From: G965277745 sp965277745
GTDB lineage: Bacteria; Pseudomonadota; Gammaproteobacteria; Cardiobacteriales; Cardiobacteriaceae
Length of the DNA stretch: 64,000 nucleotides
Reading direction: 5' to 3'
Assembly: GCA_965277745.1 (NCBI GenBank)
Contig: OZ255837.1
Span: 2,232,001-2,296,000 of the forward strand
Below are positions 10,320 to 19,887 of the stretch, piece after piece (position 1 is the stretch's first letter; each line of letters opens with the position of its first letter). The notes below the pieces were generated by a model. The model did no database searches. It saw nothing but the letters and a program-made list of their open reading frames with translations, and was not told where the DNA came from. The translations under genes were made by a program, and so were the position numbers.

Positions 10320-11644
10320 AGGCGGTAGCGACGAAAAAAGCGCCGGCGCAACACCCAGGCGGCGAGAAAAAAGGCAAGCGGCAGAATCAGGAGCACACAG
10401 ATGCCAAGCGCGGTCGCGTTGGCAGGAGATAGACGGATGAACTGATCCTTGCGGATCGGACGGGCGAGTCGGAGAAGAGCGGTACCACCGGATAAAGTAG
10501 TGAAAACATTTCGTGCGAAGGCGCGGTTTCCGCCAAGCGACAGCGCGTTGCCGGCCCACAGATCGCTGTCGCCGAGGATCAGCAGAAGCTGCGCGCGTCC
10601 CTGCCATCGACGGCTCAAGAGCCACCCCACGGTCAATGGACCGCGAGATTCGTCGCCGTCGGCGTCGATATGTCCCTTGACTGCGCCGCGTTCCGCCCAG
10701 CTGCGAGGCGAGGATTTAAGCAGTGCGAGACGGTTCCAATCAGACGGCGCCGCGGCGCGCAAAGCGACCGCGCCAGGCAGGATAGGCAAGGCGGTAAGCG
10801 TAGCGCCAAGCGGATTTTTGCTCGCCACCTCGGCCGGCAACAAGCGCGGATCGGCGTAACCGACCATGCGCGCGGTTTTATCGACAATCACGCCGGGCAC
10901 CGTTTCGAGCCCACTGAGCTTGGCAAGCCAGAGCGGCACCCCCGGATGCAGGGTGTCGGTGGTGTAGATAAGATTACCGCCGCGATCGAGATAGGCGGCG
11001 ATTTTCTCCTCTTGCGCGGCGAGTTTTTGCGGATTGGGATCGGCGATCACCGCCAGCGCGGTATTCTCCGGAATCGCGGATTTCTCCAGGTTGACCGCCG
11101 CGATATTCTCCCCTGACGAACGCAGTGCCTGGTAGAGCGCCCGCCAGGAACCGCCGCTATCGCCGAGAAAATCGCGTTCACCGTTGCCGGTGAGATGGAC
11201 GATGAAACCTTCCCGATTTTCTTGCATGTCGAGCAGCGTCTCGACGATCCGCGTGGCAGAGGGCAGGTCAAGGCGTGTTTGGCGATCACCGCTGCGGATC
11301 AGCAACTGTCCTTCGCGGGTGATATTCGCCTCGCGCACCTCAAGGGGACGCGTATTTGGATCAAGAAAACGTAATGTCAGAGAAGGGATATCCCTTTGGA
11401 GACGGTCGACAAGCGCGCGGATCTGGCCTTTAAGGCGCGGATTTCCGCTTACGAAAGCATTGATCACAACCGGGGTGCCGATCTTGGCGAGCGCCTTCTT
11501 CTGCGCGGCGTCGAGCACATATTCCGGCTGTTCGCGCCAGAGAAAACCGGTACGGCTGTGCAGGGCGATCCAACCGCCAAAGAGCATTACCCCGGTCATA
11601 AAAACCGGTAACAGAAAACGGCTGATTTTACCCGGGAAAGTCAC
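10316..11644 (-). CDS. GldG-like auxiliary component of an ABC-type transport system
   Basis: A 442-residue protein of the GldG/DUF4350 type: an N-terminal membrane helix (residues 10-30), a large periplasmic region with a GldG-like 'YVLDAAQKKALAKIGTPV' start and 'HLTGNGERDFLG', and a C-terminal membrane helix followed by a basic tail ('RRRFFRRYRL'). The family usually accompanies an ABC ATPase and permease. None is visible directly upstream, because the divergent gene there is xerD. The partners may lie elsewhere or be lost. It forms a tight unit with the small gene downstream. Confidence 0.7.
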   Translation of the reverse strand: MTFPGKISRFLLPVFMTGVMLFGGWIALHSRTGFLWREQPEYVLDAAQKKALAKIGTPVVINAFVSGNPRLKGQIRALVDRLQRDIPSLTLRFLDPNTRPLEVREANITREGQLLIRSGDRQTRLDLPSATRIVETLLDMQENREGFIVHLTGNGERDFLGDSGGSWRALYQALRSSGENIAAVNLEKSAIPENTALAVIADPNPQKLAAQEEKIAAYLDRGGNLIYTTDTLHPGVPLWLAKLSGLETVPGVIVDKTARMVGYADPRLLPAEVASKNPLGATLTALPILPGAVALRAAAPSDWNRLALLKSSPRSWAERGAVKGHIDADGDESRGPLTVGWLLSRRWQGRAQLLLILGDSDLWAGNALSLGGNRAFARNVFTTLSGGTALLRLARPIRKDQFIRLSPANATALGICVLLILPLAFFLAAWVLRRRFFRRYRL

Positions 11645-11694
11645 GAGACGTTTTTGGCGTATACTGGAAAAAATCAGTCGCCATTGTACCTTAA

Positions 11695-12591
11695 ATGACC
11701 GAAACCGATTTTTTTTCCTCCGACATCGCCCGCTTTATCGATCATCTTTGGATTCAGGATGGTCTGGCTGATGCGACACTGAACGCTTATCGCAGCGACC
11801 TGCAACAACTCCAGCGGCATTGCCCGCTTCCCCTTCGCAAGGCAACGACGGACATGATCTTTAACGGTCTCGCCGCGTTGCGCGATGGCGGGCGTGGCAC
11901 GGCGACAATGCAACGGCTGCGCACGAGCCTCAAACGCTTTTATCGCTACGCCCTGCAAAGCGGCTGGCGGACAGACAATCCAAGCGATCTTTTCGCGGCG
12001 CAGAAAATCCGCCGCCGCCTGCCGGGAACGCTCAGCGAAGAAGATGTCGAAGCATTGCTCGCCACGCCTGAAATCAAGGATCCGTTTGGCTGCCGCGACC
12101 GGGCTATGATCGAAGTCCTTTATGCCTGCGGCCTGCGCGTCAGCGAATTGGTCGAATTGACTTTGGCAGCGTTGTCTCTCGAGGCGGGTTTCCTGCGTAT
12201 TCACGGTAAGGGGGACAAGGAACGCCTGGTTCCGCTTGGGGAGCAGGCCGCAGACTGGCTCTTGCGCTATTTTCGCCACAGTCGTCCGATCTTGCTTGGT
12301 GACAAAAACAGCGAAGCCGTGTTTCTCTCCGCGCGCGGAAAAGCGATGAGTCGGCAGGCGTTCTGGTATCGCGTCAAGCTGCACGCGCGTCTTGCCGGAC
12401 TCGCCTCCGAAAAAATTTCTCCCCATACCCTGCGCCACGCCTTCGCCACTCATCTGATCGACCACGGTGCGGATTTGCGTAGTGTGCAACTCTTGCTTGG
12501 CCACAGCGATCTGTCCACCACGCAGATCTACACCCATGTCGCTGATGCGCGCCTGAAAAAGCTCTTCAGGACCCACCATCCGCGCGCTTAG
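11695..12591 (+). CDS. xerD: Tyrosine recombinase XerD
   Basis: A 298-residue site-specific recombinase that works with XerC at dif to resolve chromosome dimers. The N-terminal SAM-like domain (residues 10-95) is followed by the catalytic domain with Arg in 'YACGLRVSELVEL', Lys in 'HGKGDKERLVPLG', the 'HTLRHAFATH' box, the second His in 'LLGHSDLSTTQIY' and the nucleophilic Tyr at the end of that motif. Similarity to XerD rather than XerC fits the neighbouring dsbC-like gene, a pairing common in gammaproteobacteria. Confidence 0.93.
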   Translation: MTETDFFSSDIARFIDHLWIQDGLADATLNAYRSDLQQLQRHCPLPLRKATTDMIFNGLAALRDGGRGTATMQRLRTSLKRFYRYALQSGWRTDNPSDLFAAQKIRRRLPGTLSEEDVEALLATPEIKDPFGCRDRAMIEVLYACGLRVSELVELTLAALSLEAGFLRIHGKGDKERLVPLGEQAADWLLRYFRHSRPILLGDKNSEAVFLSARGKAMSRQAFWYRVKLHARLAGLASEKISPHTLRHAFATHLIDHGADLRSVQLLLGHSDLSTTQIYTHVADARLKKLFRTHHPRA

Positions 12592-12791
12592 GCGTATCTT
12601 ACTTTCGGGAACACAGTGCACGCCCCGTGCGCTTGGAAGGTCGTTCGCCATGGGGAAAACGGACGATCCCGGGCGCGGAGGATGCTCTATCGATTTAAGT
12701 GACGTTTCCGTAACCTTCTTGGAATTGTCATTTTTCCGCGCGCGCGGTCGATTACCATAAGATTTCTTAGACCATTGTTGACGATTCGCTT

Positions 12792-13691
12792 ATGTATACG
12801 CATTTTCTCGGTTTAATCTTTCTGCTCACGCAAGTAACCTCTGCCTATGCGGTCCCCGCCCATGGCAGCAATCAAGTGAAGGCGCAGACTTACAGTCCAG
12901 ATGGGGTAAAGCAGATCGACCGCGTCCCTGCCGGCAAGCAAAAGAGCAAAGGAGAGCATCTTCACCCACTGTTGCCGCCGGAGACGGAGGAAGCCGCAAT
13001 CGGCATGTTGGAGTCATTGACGATCAGGGAACTCCCGGATTTGTCACTGGTGCGTACCGTCGCCTGTAAGCGCCATCCGATCAATGCGGTGATCAGAACA
13101 CCGATTCCATTGCTTTATCAAGTCAACATCGGTTCGGAAATTTATTATCTCAGCCAAAATGGCCGTTATCTCCTACAAGGCGATTTGATTGATCTGAAAA
13201 CCCGAAAGAATCTCACCGAAGCCCATCGCGACGCGGTACGCCTTGCCGCGATCAAGACCATTTCACTCTCCGATCTGATCATTTATCCAGCTTTTGGAGA
13301 AATTAAATACGCGGTGACCGTGTTCAGCGATATCGACTGTCCCTATTGCCAGTTGCTTCACGAACACCTGAACGAGTACCGCGGTCGTGGCATTGAAGTT
13401 CGCTTCGCGGCTTTTCCCCGTAACGGCATCGATTCGCTCAACTACCGCAGGGCGGTTTCCGTGTGGTGCGCCGAGGATCGCAACACAGCGCTCGACCGTG
13501 CCAGCCAGGGCCTTTCCATCCCCGAACGCGACTGCCAAACGCCGATCGAAAAGGAATATCTGATCGGCGTACAGATCGGCATCAGTACGACACCGTCTTT
13601 CATTTTGGACGACGGTACCTTGATTTCGGGCTTCGTCGCCCCGGACAATTTGGTGCGTATTCTCAAGGGAGAACGAGACACAAGCGAGTAG
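12792..13691 (+). CDS. dsbC: DsbC-like periplasmic thiol:disulfide interchange protein
   Basis: A 299-residue exported protein with a signal peptide (about residues 1-20, ending 'SAYA'). The C-terminal half is thioredoxin-like: 'FSDIDCPYCQLLHEHL' holds the active site as CPYC, where E. coli DsbC has CGYC, and 'STTPSFILDDG' is the cis-proline loop. A second cysteine pair ('VWCAEDR' and 'ERDC') matches the structural disulfide of DsbC. The extra length over E. coli DsbC (236) is an insertion of about 50 residues before the dimerisation domain. Position after xerD supports DsbC; DsbG or another DsbC paralogue cannot be excluded. Confidence 0.8.
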   Translation: MYTHFLGLIFLLTQVTSAYAVPAHGSNQVKAQTYSPDGVKQIDRVPAGKQKSKGEHLHPLLPPETEEAAIGMLESLTIRELPDLSLVRTVACKRHPINAVIRTPIPLLYQVNIGSEIYYLSQNGRYLLQGDLIDLKTRKNLTEAHRDAVRLAAIKTISLSDLIIYPAFGEIKYAVTVFSDIDCPYCQLLHEHLNEYRGRGIEVRFAAFPRNGIDSLNYRRAVSVWCAEDRNTALDRASQGLSIPERDCQTPIEKEYLIGVQIGISTTPSFILDDGTLISGFVAPDNLVRILKGERDTSE

Positions 13692-13719
13692 CAACGGGGG
13701 AACGTCGTTTCCCGGAAAA

Positions 13720-14181
13720 TCAGCGCAAAGGCAGAAGTTGCGAGAGCGGGGCCGGCGACTTCGGAAAAAGCGTCGCTGCACGCAACTCGAGCACATAACG
13801 AGCTTTACCACCACTCGCATAAGTAGGGCAATTCTTCTCTCGGCAAGGAGGCGCGTAGGGATAGCGGGCAAGCGGATTGCCGCGATCGTCGTAGAAACGG
13901 ATATCCAACGCGATCAAGGTGTTTTTCATCCAGAAGGTGCTTTCCTGCGCCCGCGGAAAAATAAACAGCATCCCGGCCCACGGCGGCAAGTACGGGCGTC
14001 GCATCAGTCCGCGCGCACGGCGTTGCGGCGTCGCGGCGATTTCCACCAGCCAAGTATTGCCCGCCGTATCACAGAGAAAGGCGCGGGGAAAGGAAGCGGC
14101 CTGGATCGCAAGGAGATGGCTTTCCAACGCGAGCAAGGCAAGGAAGCGTCGCCACGGAAGATTCATTTCACGGGCACTCAT
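13720..14181 (-). CDS. DUF192 family protein
   Basis: A 153-residue protein of the DUF192 family, recognised by 'RARGLMRRPYLPPWAGMLFIF' split over residues 55-75 and 'FWMKNTLIALDIRFYD'. An N-terminal hydrophobic stretch suggests export. Function is not established for the family. Its start overlaps the 3' end of fis by 14 bases, so the two are probably translated from one message. Confidence 0.8.
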   Translation of the reverse strand: MSAREMNLPWRRFLALLALESHLLAIQAASFPRAFLCDTAGNTWLVEIAATPQRRARGLMRRPYLPPWAGMLFIFPRAQESTFWMKNTLIALDIRFYDDRGNPLARYPYAPPCREKNCPTYASGGKARYVLELRAATLFPKSPAPLSQLLPLR

Positions 14182-14413
14182 CGAGCCCGTATTTGCGTAT
14201 TTTCTTTTTCAATGTGTTGCGTGTGATGCCCAAACATTTCGCCGTCCTGCTCTGGTTGTTGTGGTGGTATTCGAGTACCGTACGAATCACCGCCCTTTCC
14301 ACTTCACTCACCATCAGATGGTAGATTCCGACCGGTTCCGCCTCGCCATCGAGATCGTCGATGTAGCGATAAATGGCCTCGCGTACGGTTTTTTCGATGC
14401 GCGAGTTCGTCAT
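14168..14413 (-). CDS. fis: DNA-binding protein Fis
   Basis: An 81-residue nucleoid-associated factor. The C-terminal helix-turn-helix 'SRTAKCLGITRNTLKKKI' is typical of Fis. The start at 14413 (MTNSRIEK) is chosen because the upstream extension has no family similarity. In many gammaproteobacteria fis lies directly behind dusB; here that gene is absent and prmA is the next gene upstream. The end overlaps the DUF192 gene. Confidence 0.92.
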   Translation of the reverse strand: MTNSRIEKTVREAIYRYIDDLDGEAEPVGIYHLMVSEVERAVIRTVLEYHHNNQSRTAKCLGITRNTLKKKIRKYGLDECP

Positions 14414-14737
14414 AGTAGCCTTCCATCGCTTCGGCAAGGCAAGGATCGCCTACCGCGTCCCTTCGACGATCTGTCTCGCTTGTCCGGCAACATCCACAGA
14501 AGGCGCGCGCGCAGCGCGACCGGTTGCGCAGGGGAGATACGGCGGATCTCGCACGGCGGACGATTTTCGCTGTTCTCTCTCGCGTAAGGAGCGGCACAGC
14601 TGTCGAACATCGCGCCGAGAAAGGAAAAAGGCGCAATTACTTGGTGAACACGGCGAGCAGGCAGACGAGGAAAACCCGTCCTTGGCCGTGGCAGGGAGAA
14701 AGAGATGAGGTGAGAGAATCGTCCGCGCATGCTCGTC
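14414..14737. other. Intergenic gap between prmA and fis
   Basis: About 320 bases with no convincing gene. Frames open on the minus strand here give arginine-rich, low-complexity translations that match no family I recognise. I looked for dusB, which often precedes fis, and saw no trace of it. The gap presumably holds the fis promoter, but no clear -35/-10 pair stands out. Confidence 0.5.
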
Positions 14738-15613
14738 TCAGTGGGTTTGCGCAAGAGACAACAGCACCCAGCTGTCGCGGCGGTCGGCGATGCGGATAGA
14801 GAAGGCGTCGGTGTAGACGTCACGGATTTTCTCTACCTGACATTCGAGTATGCCGGTAAACAGCAGTTCTGTGGCGGCTTTCAGGTGCTTTTCGAACTGG
14901 CGACGTAAAAGGCATAATAGTTCGAGGAGAATGTTGGCAACGAGCAGATCGACCGTCGATGCGGCATCCGGGTTTTTGCAGAGGGTAATTTTCTCGGCGA
15001 CCCGGTTTTTTCCGGCATTATCTTTCGCGGCGCGCAGCGCTTGCGTATCAATATCCGTTTGCCAGACGTGTTCGGCACCGCGAAGCGCGCAGGCAATGCC
15101 AAGAATCCCGCTACCGCAGCCGTAGTCATAGACGGTTTTGCCGCCAATCGGCGCACGGTTGACGAAATACATCGCGGTCGTTGGATGGGAACCTGTCCCG
15201 AAAGCGAGACCGGGATCAAGGCGCAGAACGATCGCTTCGGGATCGTCAATGACCTCCGCGCTGGAAGCCACCCAGAAATGACGGCCAAACGAAATCAGGG
15301 CGCAATGATCAAGCCAGGCATGCATCCAGTCACTCTCGGCGAGCACATGCTGTTCATGCGGGTAGTCTGCGCCGAGCGCGCCACGCAGGACGGCGAGCAC
15401 GCGCCGAGGTTCACTGTCTTTGCCGAAAAGTCCGGTAATCCGGGTCTGCCGCCACAACGGCATGCCTCCTGGCGGTGGTTCGTAGATGGCTTCGGTATCA
15501 CCGGCTCGATAGGTAAGGGCAAGCGCGCCAGCCAGTTTCAGGGCGCTTTCGAGCACCAGCGCTTCGTCGTCGTCGCTACTGGTCAGGGTGATTTCAAGCC
15601 AGTCTCGCGTCAT
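14738..15613 (-). CDS. prmA: Ribosomal protein L11 methyltransferase
   Basis: A 291-residue SAM-dependent enzyme that trimethylates L11. The C-terminal methyltransferase fold has the SAM loop 'VYDYGCGSGILGIAC' preceded by 'FGTGSHPTT', a pairing typical of PrmA, and the catalytic-region motif 'VANILLELL'. Length matches the family. It overlaps the accC stop by four bases, placing it last in an aroQ-accB-accC-prmA unit. Confidence 0.93.
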   Translation of the reverse strand: MTRDWLEITLTSSDDDEALVLESALKLAGALALTYRAGDTEAIYEPPPGGMPLWRQTRITGLFGKDSEPRRVLAVLRGALGADYPHEQHVLAESDWMHAWLDHCALISFGRHFWVASSAEVIDDPEAIVLRLDPGLAFGTGSHPTTAMYFVNRAPIGGKTVYDYGCGSGILGIACALRGAEHVWQTDIDTQALRAAKDNAGKNRVAEKITLCKNPDAASTVDLLVANILLELLCLLRRQFEKHLKAATELLFTGILECQVEKIRDVYTDAFSIRIADRRDSWVLLSLAQTH

Positions 15614-16956
15614 TTCCCGATACCCAGTTTGTGTTCCAGATAGTGAATGTCCACCCCGCCATTGCGGAAGTTTTCATCCTCAAGCAATTCCTGATGCAGG
15701 GCGATGTTCGTCTCAATTCCTTCGATGACCATTTCGGAAAGCGCCATTTTCATGCGCGCGATTGCTGTGGCGCGATTTTTTCCCCAAGTGATCAGTTTGC
15801 CGATCATCGAATCATAGTGCGGCGGCACACAATAGCCGTTATAAAGATGTGATTCAACGCGCACACCAAGTCCACCCGGTGCATGGAATTCGCTGACTTT
15901 GCCTGGAGAGGGGCGGAAGGTTTTTGCGTTTTCGGCGTTGATCCGGCATTCCAGTGCGTGTCCTTCGATGTGAATATCTTCCTGGGAAAAAGCGAGTGGG
16001 AGACCGGCGGCGATACGAATTTGTTCGCCTACGATGTCAAGACCGGTGATCATTTCCGTGACCGGATGCTCGACCTGGACGCGGGTGTTCATTTCGATAA
16101 AGAAAAACCGCCCGTTTTCATAAAGGAATTCGAACGTGCCGGCACCAACGTAACCGATCCGTTTACAGGCTTCGCTGCAAACCTTGCCGATTTGCTCCCG
16201 TTGTTGCGCGTTGATGCCGGGCGCGGGCGCCTCTTCGATCACTTTCTGGTGATGACGTTGCAGCGAGCAATCCCGTTCACCGAGATAAACGCTGTTTCCG
16301 TACTGGTCCGCGAGCACCTGGATTTCCACGTGACGCGGAGTGACGAGAAACTTTTCCATATAGATCATGTCATTGCCGAAAGCCTGTTCGGCCTCGCGTC
16401 TGGTCAGGCGGACGTCTTCCACCAGCGTTTCATCGTTTTCGACCACGCGCATACCGCGTCCGCCGCCGCCGCCGGCGGCCTTGACGATCACCGGATAACC
16501 GATCTTGTGCGCGATCGCCTGGATCTCCTGCGGATCGTCGCCGAGCGGGCCGCCGGAGCCGGGGACGCAGGAAACACCCGCGCTTTTCATCGCTTTGATC
16601 GCCTCGACCTTGTCCCCCATGATCTGGATGGTGGCGGACTTCGGGCCGATAAAGGTGAAGCCGGATTTTTCCACTCGTTCAGCGAAATCGGCGTTTTCCG
16701 AAAGAAAGCCGTAGCCGGGATGAATGGCGTCGGCATTGGTCACTTCGGCGGCAGCGATGATCGCGGGCATATTCAAGTAGCTTTCCGACGAGGCCGCCGG
16801 TCCGATGCAAACCGATTCATCGGCAAGCAGCACATGTTTCAAGTCGGCGTCGGCTTTGGAGTGCACAGCCACAGTCTCGATACCCATTTCCCGGCAGGCG
16901 CGTAGAATACGCAGGGCGATTTCCCCGCGGTTGGCAATCAGGATTTTATGGAACAT
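15610..16956 (-). CDS. accC: Biotin carboxylase subunit of acetyl-CoA carboxylase
   Basis: A 448-residue ATP-grasp enzyme that carboxylates biotin on AccB, the first step of fatty acid synthesis. The N-terminus 'KILIANRGEIALRILRAC', the glycine-rich ATP lid 'KAAGGGGGRGMRVV' (about residue 160), and the catalytic 'FIEMNTRVQVEHPVTE' are all intact. Standard length. Nine bases separate it from accB. Confidence 0.96.
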   Translation of the reverse strand: MFHKILIANRGEIALRILRACREMGIETVAVHSKADADLKHVLLADESVCIGPAASSESYLNMPAIIAAAEVTNADAIHPGYGFLSENADFAERVEKSGFTFIGPKSATIQIMGDKVEAIKAMKSAGVSCVPGSGGPLGDDPQEIQAIAHKIGYPVIVKAAGGGGGRGMRVVENDETLVEDVRLTRREAEQAFGNDMIYMEKFLVTPRHVEIQVLADQYGNSVYLGERDCSLQRHHQKVIEEAPAPGINAQQREQIGKVCSEACKRIGYVGAGTFEFLYENGRFFFIEMNTRVQVEHPVTEMITGLDIVGEQIRIAAGLPLAFSQEDIHIEGHALECRINAENAKTFRPSPGKVSEFHAPGGLGVRVESHLYNGYCVPPHYDSMIGKLITWGKNRATAIARMKMALSEMVIEGIETNIALHQELLEDENFRNGGVDIHYLEHKLGIGK

Positions 16957-16965
16957 GAAAACCCC

Positions 16966-17424
16966 TTATGCCACAAGAAACAACGGTTCATCGTATTCCA
17001 CCGGTTGTCCGTTCTCGACGAGAATTTCTTTGATTTTGCCAGCAAATTCCGCTTCGATGCGATTGAACATTTTCATTGCCTCAATGATGCAAACGGTATC
17101 CCCAGTGGTGATCGCGTCACCGACACGGACGAAATCGTCCGCCTCCGGAGAAGCGGCCGCATAGAAGGTGCCGACCATCGGGGAACGAATCAGTTTATCG
17201 GAAGTCGAGGCGACGAAAGAATCATCGCTCGCCACCGCCGCGGAGACTTGCGGGACGGCAGGAACGGCGACGTTCTGTTGCGGCGGGGAGATATACTGCG
17301 TCACCGGCGCTTGCTGATGATAGCGGCAAATGCGTAGCGATTCTTCCCCTTCGCTGATCTTGATTTCGGAGATGTCGGAGTTCTCGAGCAGCTCAATCAG
17401 TTTTTTGATTTTACGGATGTCCAT
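16966..17424 (-). CDS. accB: Biotin carboxyl carrier protein
   Basis: A 152-residue carrier subunit of acetyl-CoA carboxylase. The C-terminal biotinyl domain contains the biotinylation motif 'EAMKMFNRIEAE', with the target Lys in AMKM, and the family's thumb segment. A Pro/Ala/Gln-rich linker joins it to the N-terminal helix 'MDIRKIKKLIELLE'. It lies between aroQ and accC, the usual gammaproteobacterial order. Confidence 0.95.
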   Translation of the reverse strand: MDIRKIKKLIELLENSDISEIKISEGEESLRICRYHQQAPVTQYISPPQQNVAVPAVPQVSAAVASDDSFVASTSDKLIRSPMVGTFYAAASPEADDFVRVGDAITTGDTVCIIEAMKMFNRIEAEFAGKIKEILVENGQPVEYDEPLFLVA

Positions 17425-17440
17425 GGATGCCTCTTCGCGG

Positions 17441-17890
17441 TTAATCGGAATATTCGTTCAAATGGCGGTGGGCGGCGATAACAGCGAGTTCATAAGCGAT
17501 GGCGCCCAAGCCGCTGATTGTTCCCATCACAATCTCGCTCAGATAAGAGTTTTTGCGAAACTTTTCGCGCCGGTGCAAGTTGGATAGGTGAACCTCTATG
17601 CTGGGAATGCCAACGCCCTTGACCGCATCGCGAATCGCCACGCTGGTGTGAGTTAAGGCAGCCGGATTGAGGATAAGGAAATCCACCTGATCGGCGCCGG
17701 CCTGTTGAATCCTATCGACGAGCACGCCTTCATGATTATGCTGAAAGAAAACTAATGTATCGCCGAGGGCGCCGGCAAGGGCCTGACAACGCTCTTCGAT
17801 ATCGCCGAGCGTCATATCGCCATAGATATCCGGTTCACGAATGCCGAGCAGGTTCAGGTTGGGGCCGTTCAGAACCAGTATATGGGGCAT
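17441..17890 (-). CDS. aroQ: Type II 3-dehydroquinate dehydratase
   Basis: A 149-residue shikimate-pathway enzyme. It starts at 'MPHILVLNGPNLNLLG' (ATG 17888-17890), the conserved N-terminus of the type II family, rather than at the longer upstream frame. Active-site residues are visible in 'ILNPAALTHTSVAIRD' and 'EVHLSNLHRREKFR'. The C-terminal 'GTISGLGAIAYELAV' matches the family. It heads the aroQ-accB-accC-prmA operon. Confidence 0.95.
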   Translation of the reverse strand: MPHILVLNGPNLNLLGIREPDIYGDMTLGDIEERCQALAGALGDTLVFFQHNHEGVLVDRIQQAGADQVDFLILNPAALTHTSVAIRDAVKGVGIPSIEVHLSNLHRREKFRKNSYLSEIVMGTISGLGAIAYELAVIAAHRHLNEYSD

Positions 17891-17977
17891 AGAGAAAGCG
17901 TCCTGTACTTCTACTTTTAATGTCTTATTCGGCGAATCAGGCTTCACCCGGTTTCAGGCAGCAAACAGAATAACGGC

Positions 17978-17983
17978 ATTATA
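17978..17983 (-). promoter_or_regulatory. Candidate -10 element upstream of aroQ
   Basis: A perfect TATAAT on the minus strand, about 90 bases before the aroQ start. No good -35 hexamer is found at 16-18 bases, so this is only a candidate promoter for the aroQ-accBC-prmA unit. Confidence 0.4.
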
Positions 17984-18003
17984 CCGCAATCGCCGATCAA
18001 TGC

Positions 18004-19887
18004 TCAGCCGCCGCTCGAATTGCTGTGCAAGAGAGCGGCGAAAGCGTCCGCGGACACTGTGCCAATCACCTTTTTCGCGGGGCTTCGCAAATCACCGCCC
18101 GCGCGATAAAACAGCACCGCCGGCGGACCGACCAAACGGAGCTCGCGGAAGAGCTCGCGGTGTGCCGGGGTGAAATTGGTGACATCCACTTTGACCAAGT
18201 GGTAATTTTGCAGATCCGCGGCAAAACGCGGATTGTGCCAAATTTCTTTTTCCCAGGCGCGACAGGTAACGCACCAATCGGCGGTGAATTCGACGATCAC
18301 CGTTTGTTTGCTTGCCGAGAGGAGATGGTCGAGGGCCTGTACGTCATCGATCGCCTGAAACGGCAAGCGGCGTTGACTATCCAGCGGGGCACCTTTCCCC
18401 GGCAGCGAGATCCACGGCGCCTGTAGGGTAAACGTGATGGCAGTGATCAACAAAGCGCCACAGAGAGCGCGGGTGAAAAAACCGCGCCTGCTGCGGGCGG
18501 TTTTTTTCGCCACGAAGAAGACGATGGAAAGCCCGTAAAGCACCCACAAAAGCCAGGCGCCGAATGACGGCAAGAGGCGCGCAAGCAGCCAGAGGGCGAC
18601 CGCGAGCAGGAGGAAGGCGAAAAGACGCTTGATAACGATCATCCAGTTACCTGCACGCGGCATGAAACGGCGTAGGACACTGGCGAATACGAAAAGCGGC
18701 AGGCCGCTGCCGAGACCGAAACAGAAAAGGACGAGCGCGCCTTTGAGCGGCGTCGTTTGCGTGGTGTACAGGAGCAAGGCGGTCAGAACCGGCGTGGCAC
18801 AGGGGCTAACGACGAGTACCGACACCGCACCCATGACCGTCGCCCCGAGAAATGAGCCGGTGCTTTGGCGCCGTGCCACGCGGTCGATCGCGCCTTGGAG
18901 GAAGGTCGGCGCCCGCAGGCTGAACACGTCGAACAACGACAATGAAAGCAAGACAAAAAAGAGGGCGACGATGACCGCGACCGGCGGCGTCTGCAAGAGA
19001 ACCTGCAAATTGAGCCGAAAATGCCCGAAGACGGCGCCGAGTAACGCCATCGCCGCCGCCATGGCAAGTACGTAGGTCGCGATCAGGGCATAGCTACGGT
19101 AGCGCGAGACATGGCGCCCCACGACGAGACTGGTGACGATGGGAAGCAGCGGATAGACGCAGGCGGTAAAACTGACCCCGATGCCAAGGAGCACCAGCCA
19201 CGGCAAGCTCAGCCAGTAGCTACGATCAAGCCGTGCGGCGACGGTCGCAGCGTCGTTGTTCGTGGCAACCGCCGCGACGGCGGCGGCACCGGTCGCGGTT
19301 TGTGTTCTCGCCGACGCTTGCCCCGCTACGCCCTGTTCGTTCGCCTCGACAAGGGGAGTGATCCGCGTGTGTAGAAAGTCCTGCCCGCGGGCGCGAAAAA
19401 TGTCACCCATCGCCGCGCCGTCGGCTTCGCTCCCTGCCATTCGATCCTCGACGGGACCACCGGCCTTGATGCTGAGCAGCCATTCTTCGGGCGGATAGCA
19501 GATGACGTTTTCATAGCATCCTTGGCTCTTCAAAAGGTAATGATTCTGCGCCTTCGGCTGGCGTATGGTAAAAACCGCAGGGTGTTCGTGGTCATAGATC
19601 CGTACTTTACCGAAATAAGGATCGTTTTTCTCCACCGCCGCGCTTTTTGTGACTGTGGCGACGGCGGAAGCGGGCAGGTCGAGAGCGGTTTTTTCCGTGT
19701 AAAGATAATATCCTTGGGGAATGGCGACGTGCACGGTACTCAGGTAGCCGTCGGAGGTTTTCACTTGGCTGATCGTCGGTTGGAAGACGCTTTTGAACGG
19801 ACGGATTTCCTGCGCCCCCGTATTTTGCAAGAACGCGCCACCAAGAAAGAGGGACAGCAAAAACAGGCGCGAAAAATAAGGGATCAT
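18004..19887 (-). CDS. dsbD: Thiol:disulfide interchange protein DsbD
   Basis: A 627-residue inner-membrane protein that passes electrons from cytoplasmic thioredoxin to periplasmic isomerases. The N-terminal periplasmic domain follows a signal peptide and carries the reactive cysteine pair in 'CYENVICYPPEE'. The central domain has eight hydrophobic segments with the membrane cysteines in 'FTACVYPLLPIV' and 'VSPCATPVLTALL'. The C-terminal thioredoxin domain has 'ADWCVTCRAWEKE'. The start at 19887 (MIPYFSRLF) is chosen because it opens the signal peptide; the longer upstream frame is not part of the family. It could supply electrons to the DsbC-like protein encoded at 12792. Confidence 0.92.
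   Translation of the reverse strand: MIPYFSRLFLLSLFLGGAFLQNTGAQEIRPFKSVFQPTISQVKTSDGYLSTVHVAIPQGYYLYTEKTALDLPASAVATVTKSAAVEKNDPYFGKVRIYDHEHPAVFTIRQPKAQNHYLLKSQGCYENVICYPPEEWLLSIKAGGPVEDRMAGSEADGAAMGDIFRARGQDFLHTRITPLVEANEQGVAGQASARTQTATGAAAVAAVATNNDAATVAARLDRSYWLSLPWLVLLGIGVSFTACVYPLLPIVTSLVVGRHVSRYRSYALIATYVLAMAAAMALLGAVFGHFRLNLQVLLQTPPVAVIVALFFVLLSLSLFDVFSLRAPTFLQGAIDRVARRQSTGSFLGATVMGAVSVLVVSPCATPVLTALLLYTTQTTPLKGALVLFCFGLGSGLPLFVFASVLRRFMPRAGNWMIVIKRLFAFLLLAVALWLLARLLPSFGAWLLWVLYGLSIVFFVAKKTARSRRGFFTRALCGALLITAITFTLQAPWISLPGKGAPLDSQRRLPFQAIDDVQALDHLLSASKQTVIVEFTADWCVTCRAWEKEIWHNPRFAADLQNYHLVKVDVTNFTPAHRELFRELRLVGPPAVLFYRAGGDLRSPAKKVIGTVSADAFAALLHSNSSGG

Noticed and set aside
14410..14823. 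A minus-strand open frame between prmA and fis as a gene
   Set aside because: It overlaps prmA heavily, is arginine-rich, and has no recognisable motif.
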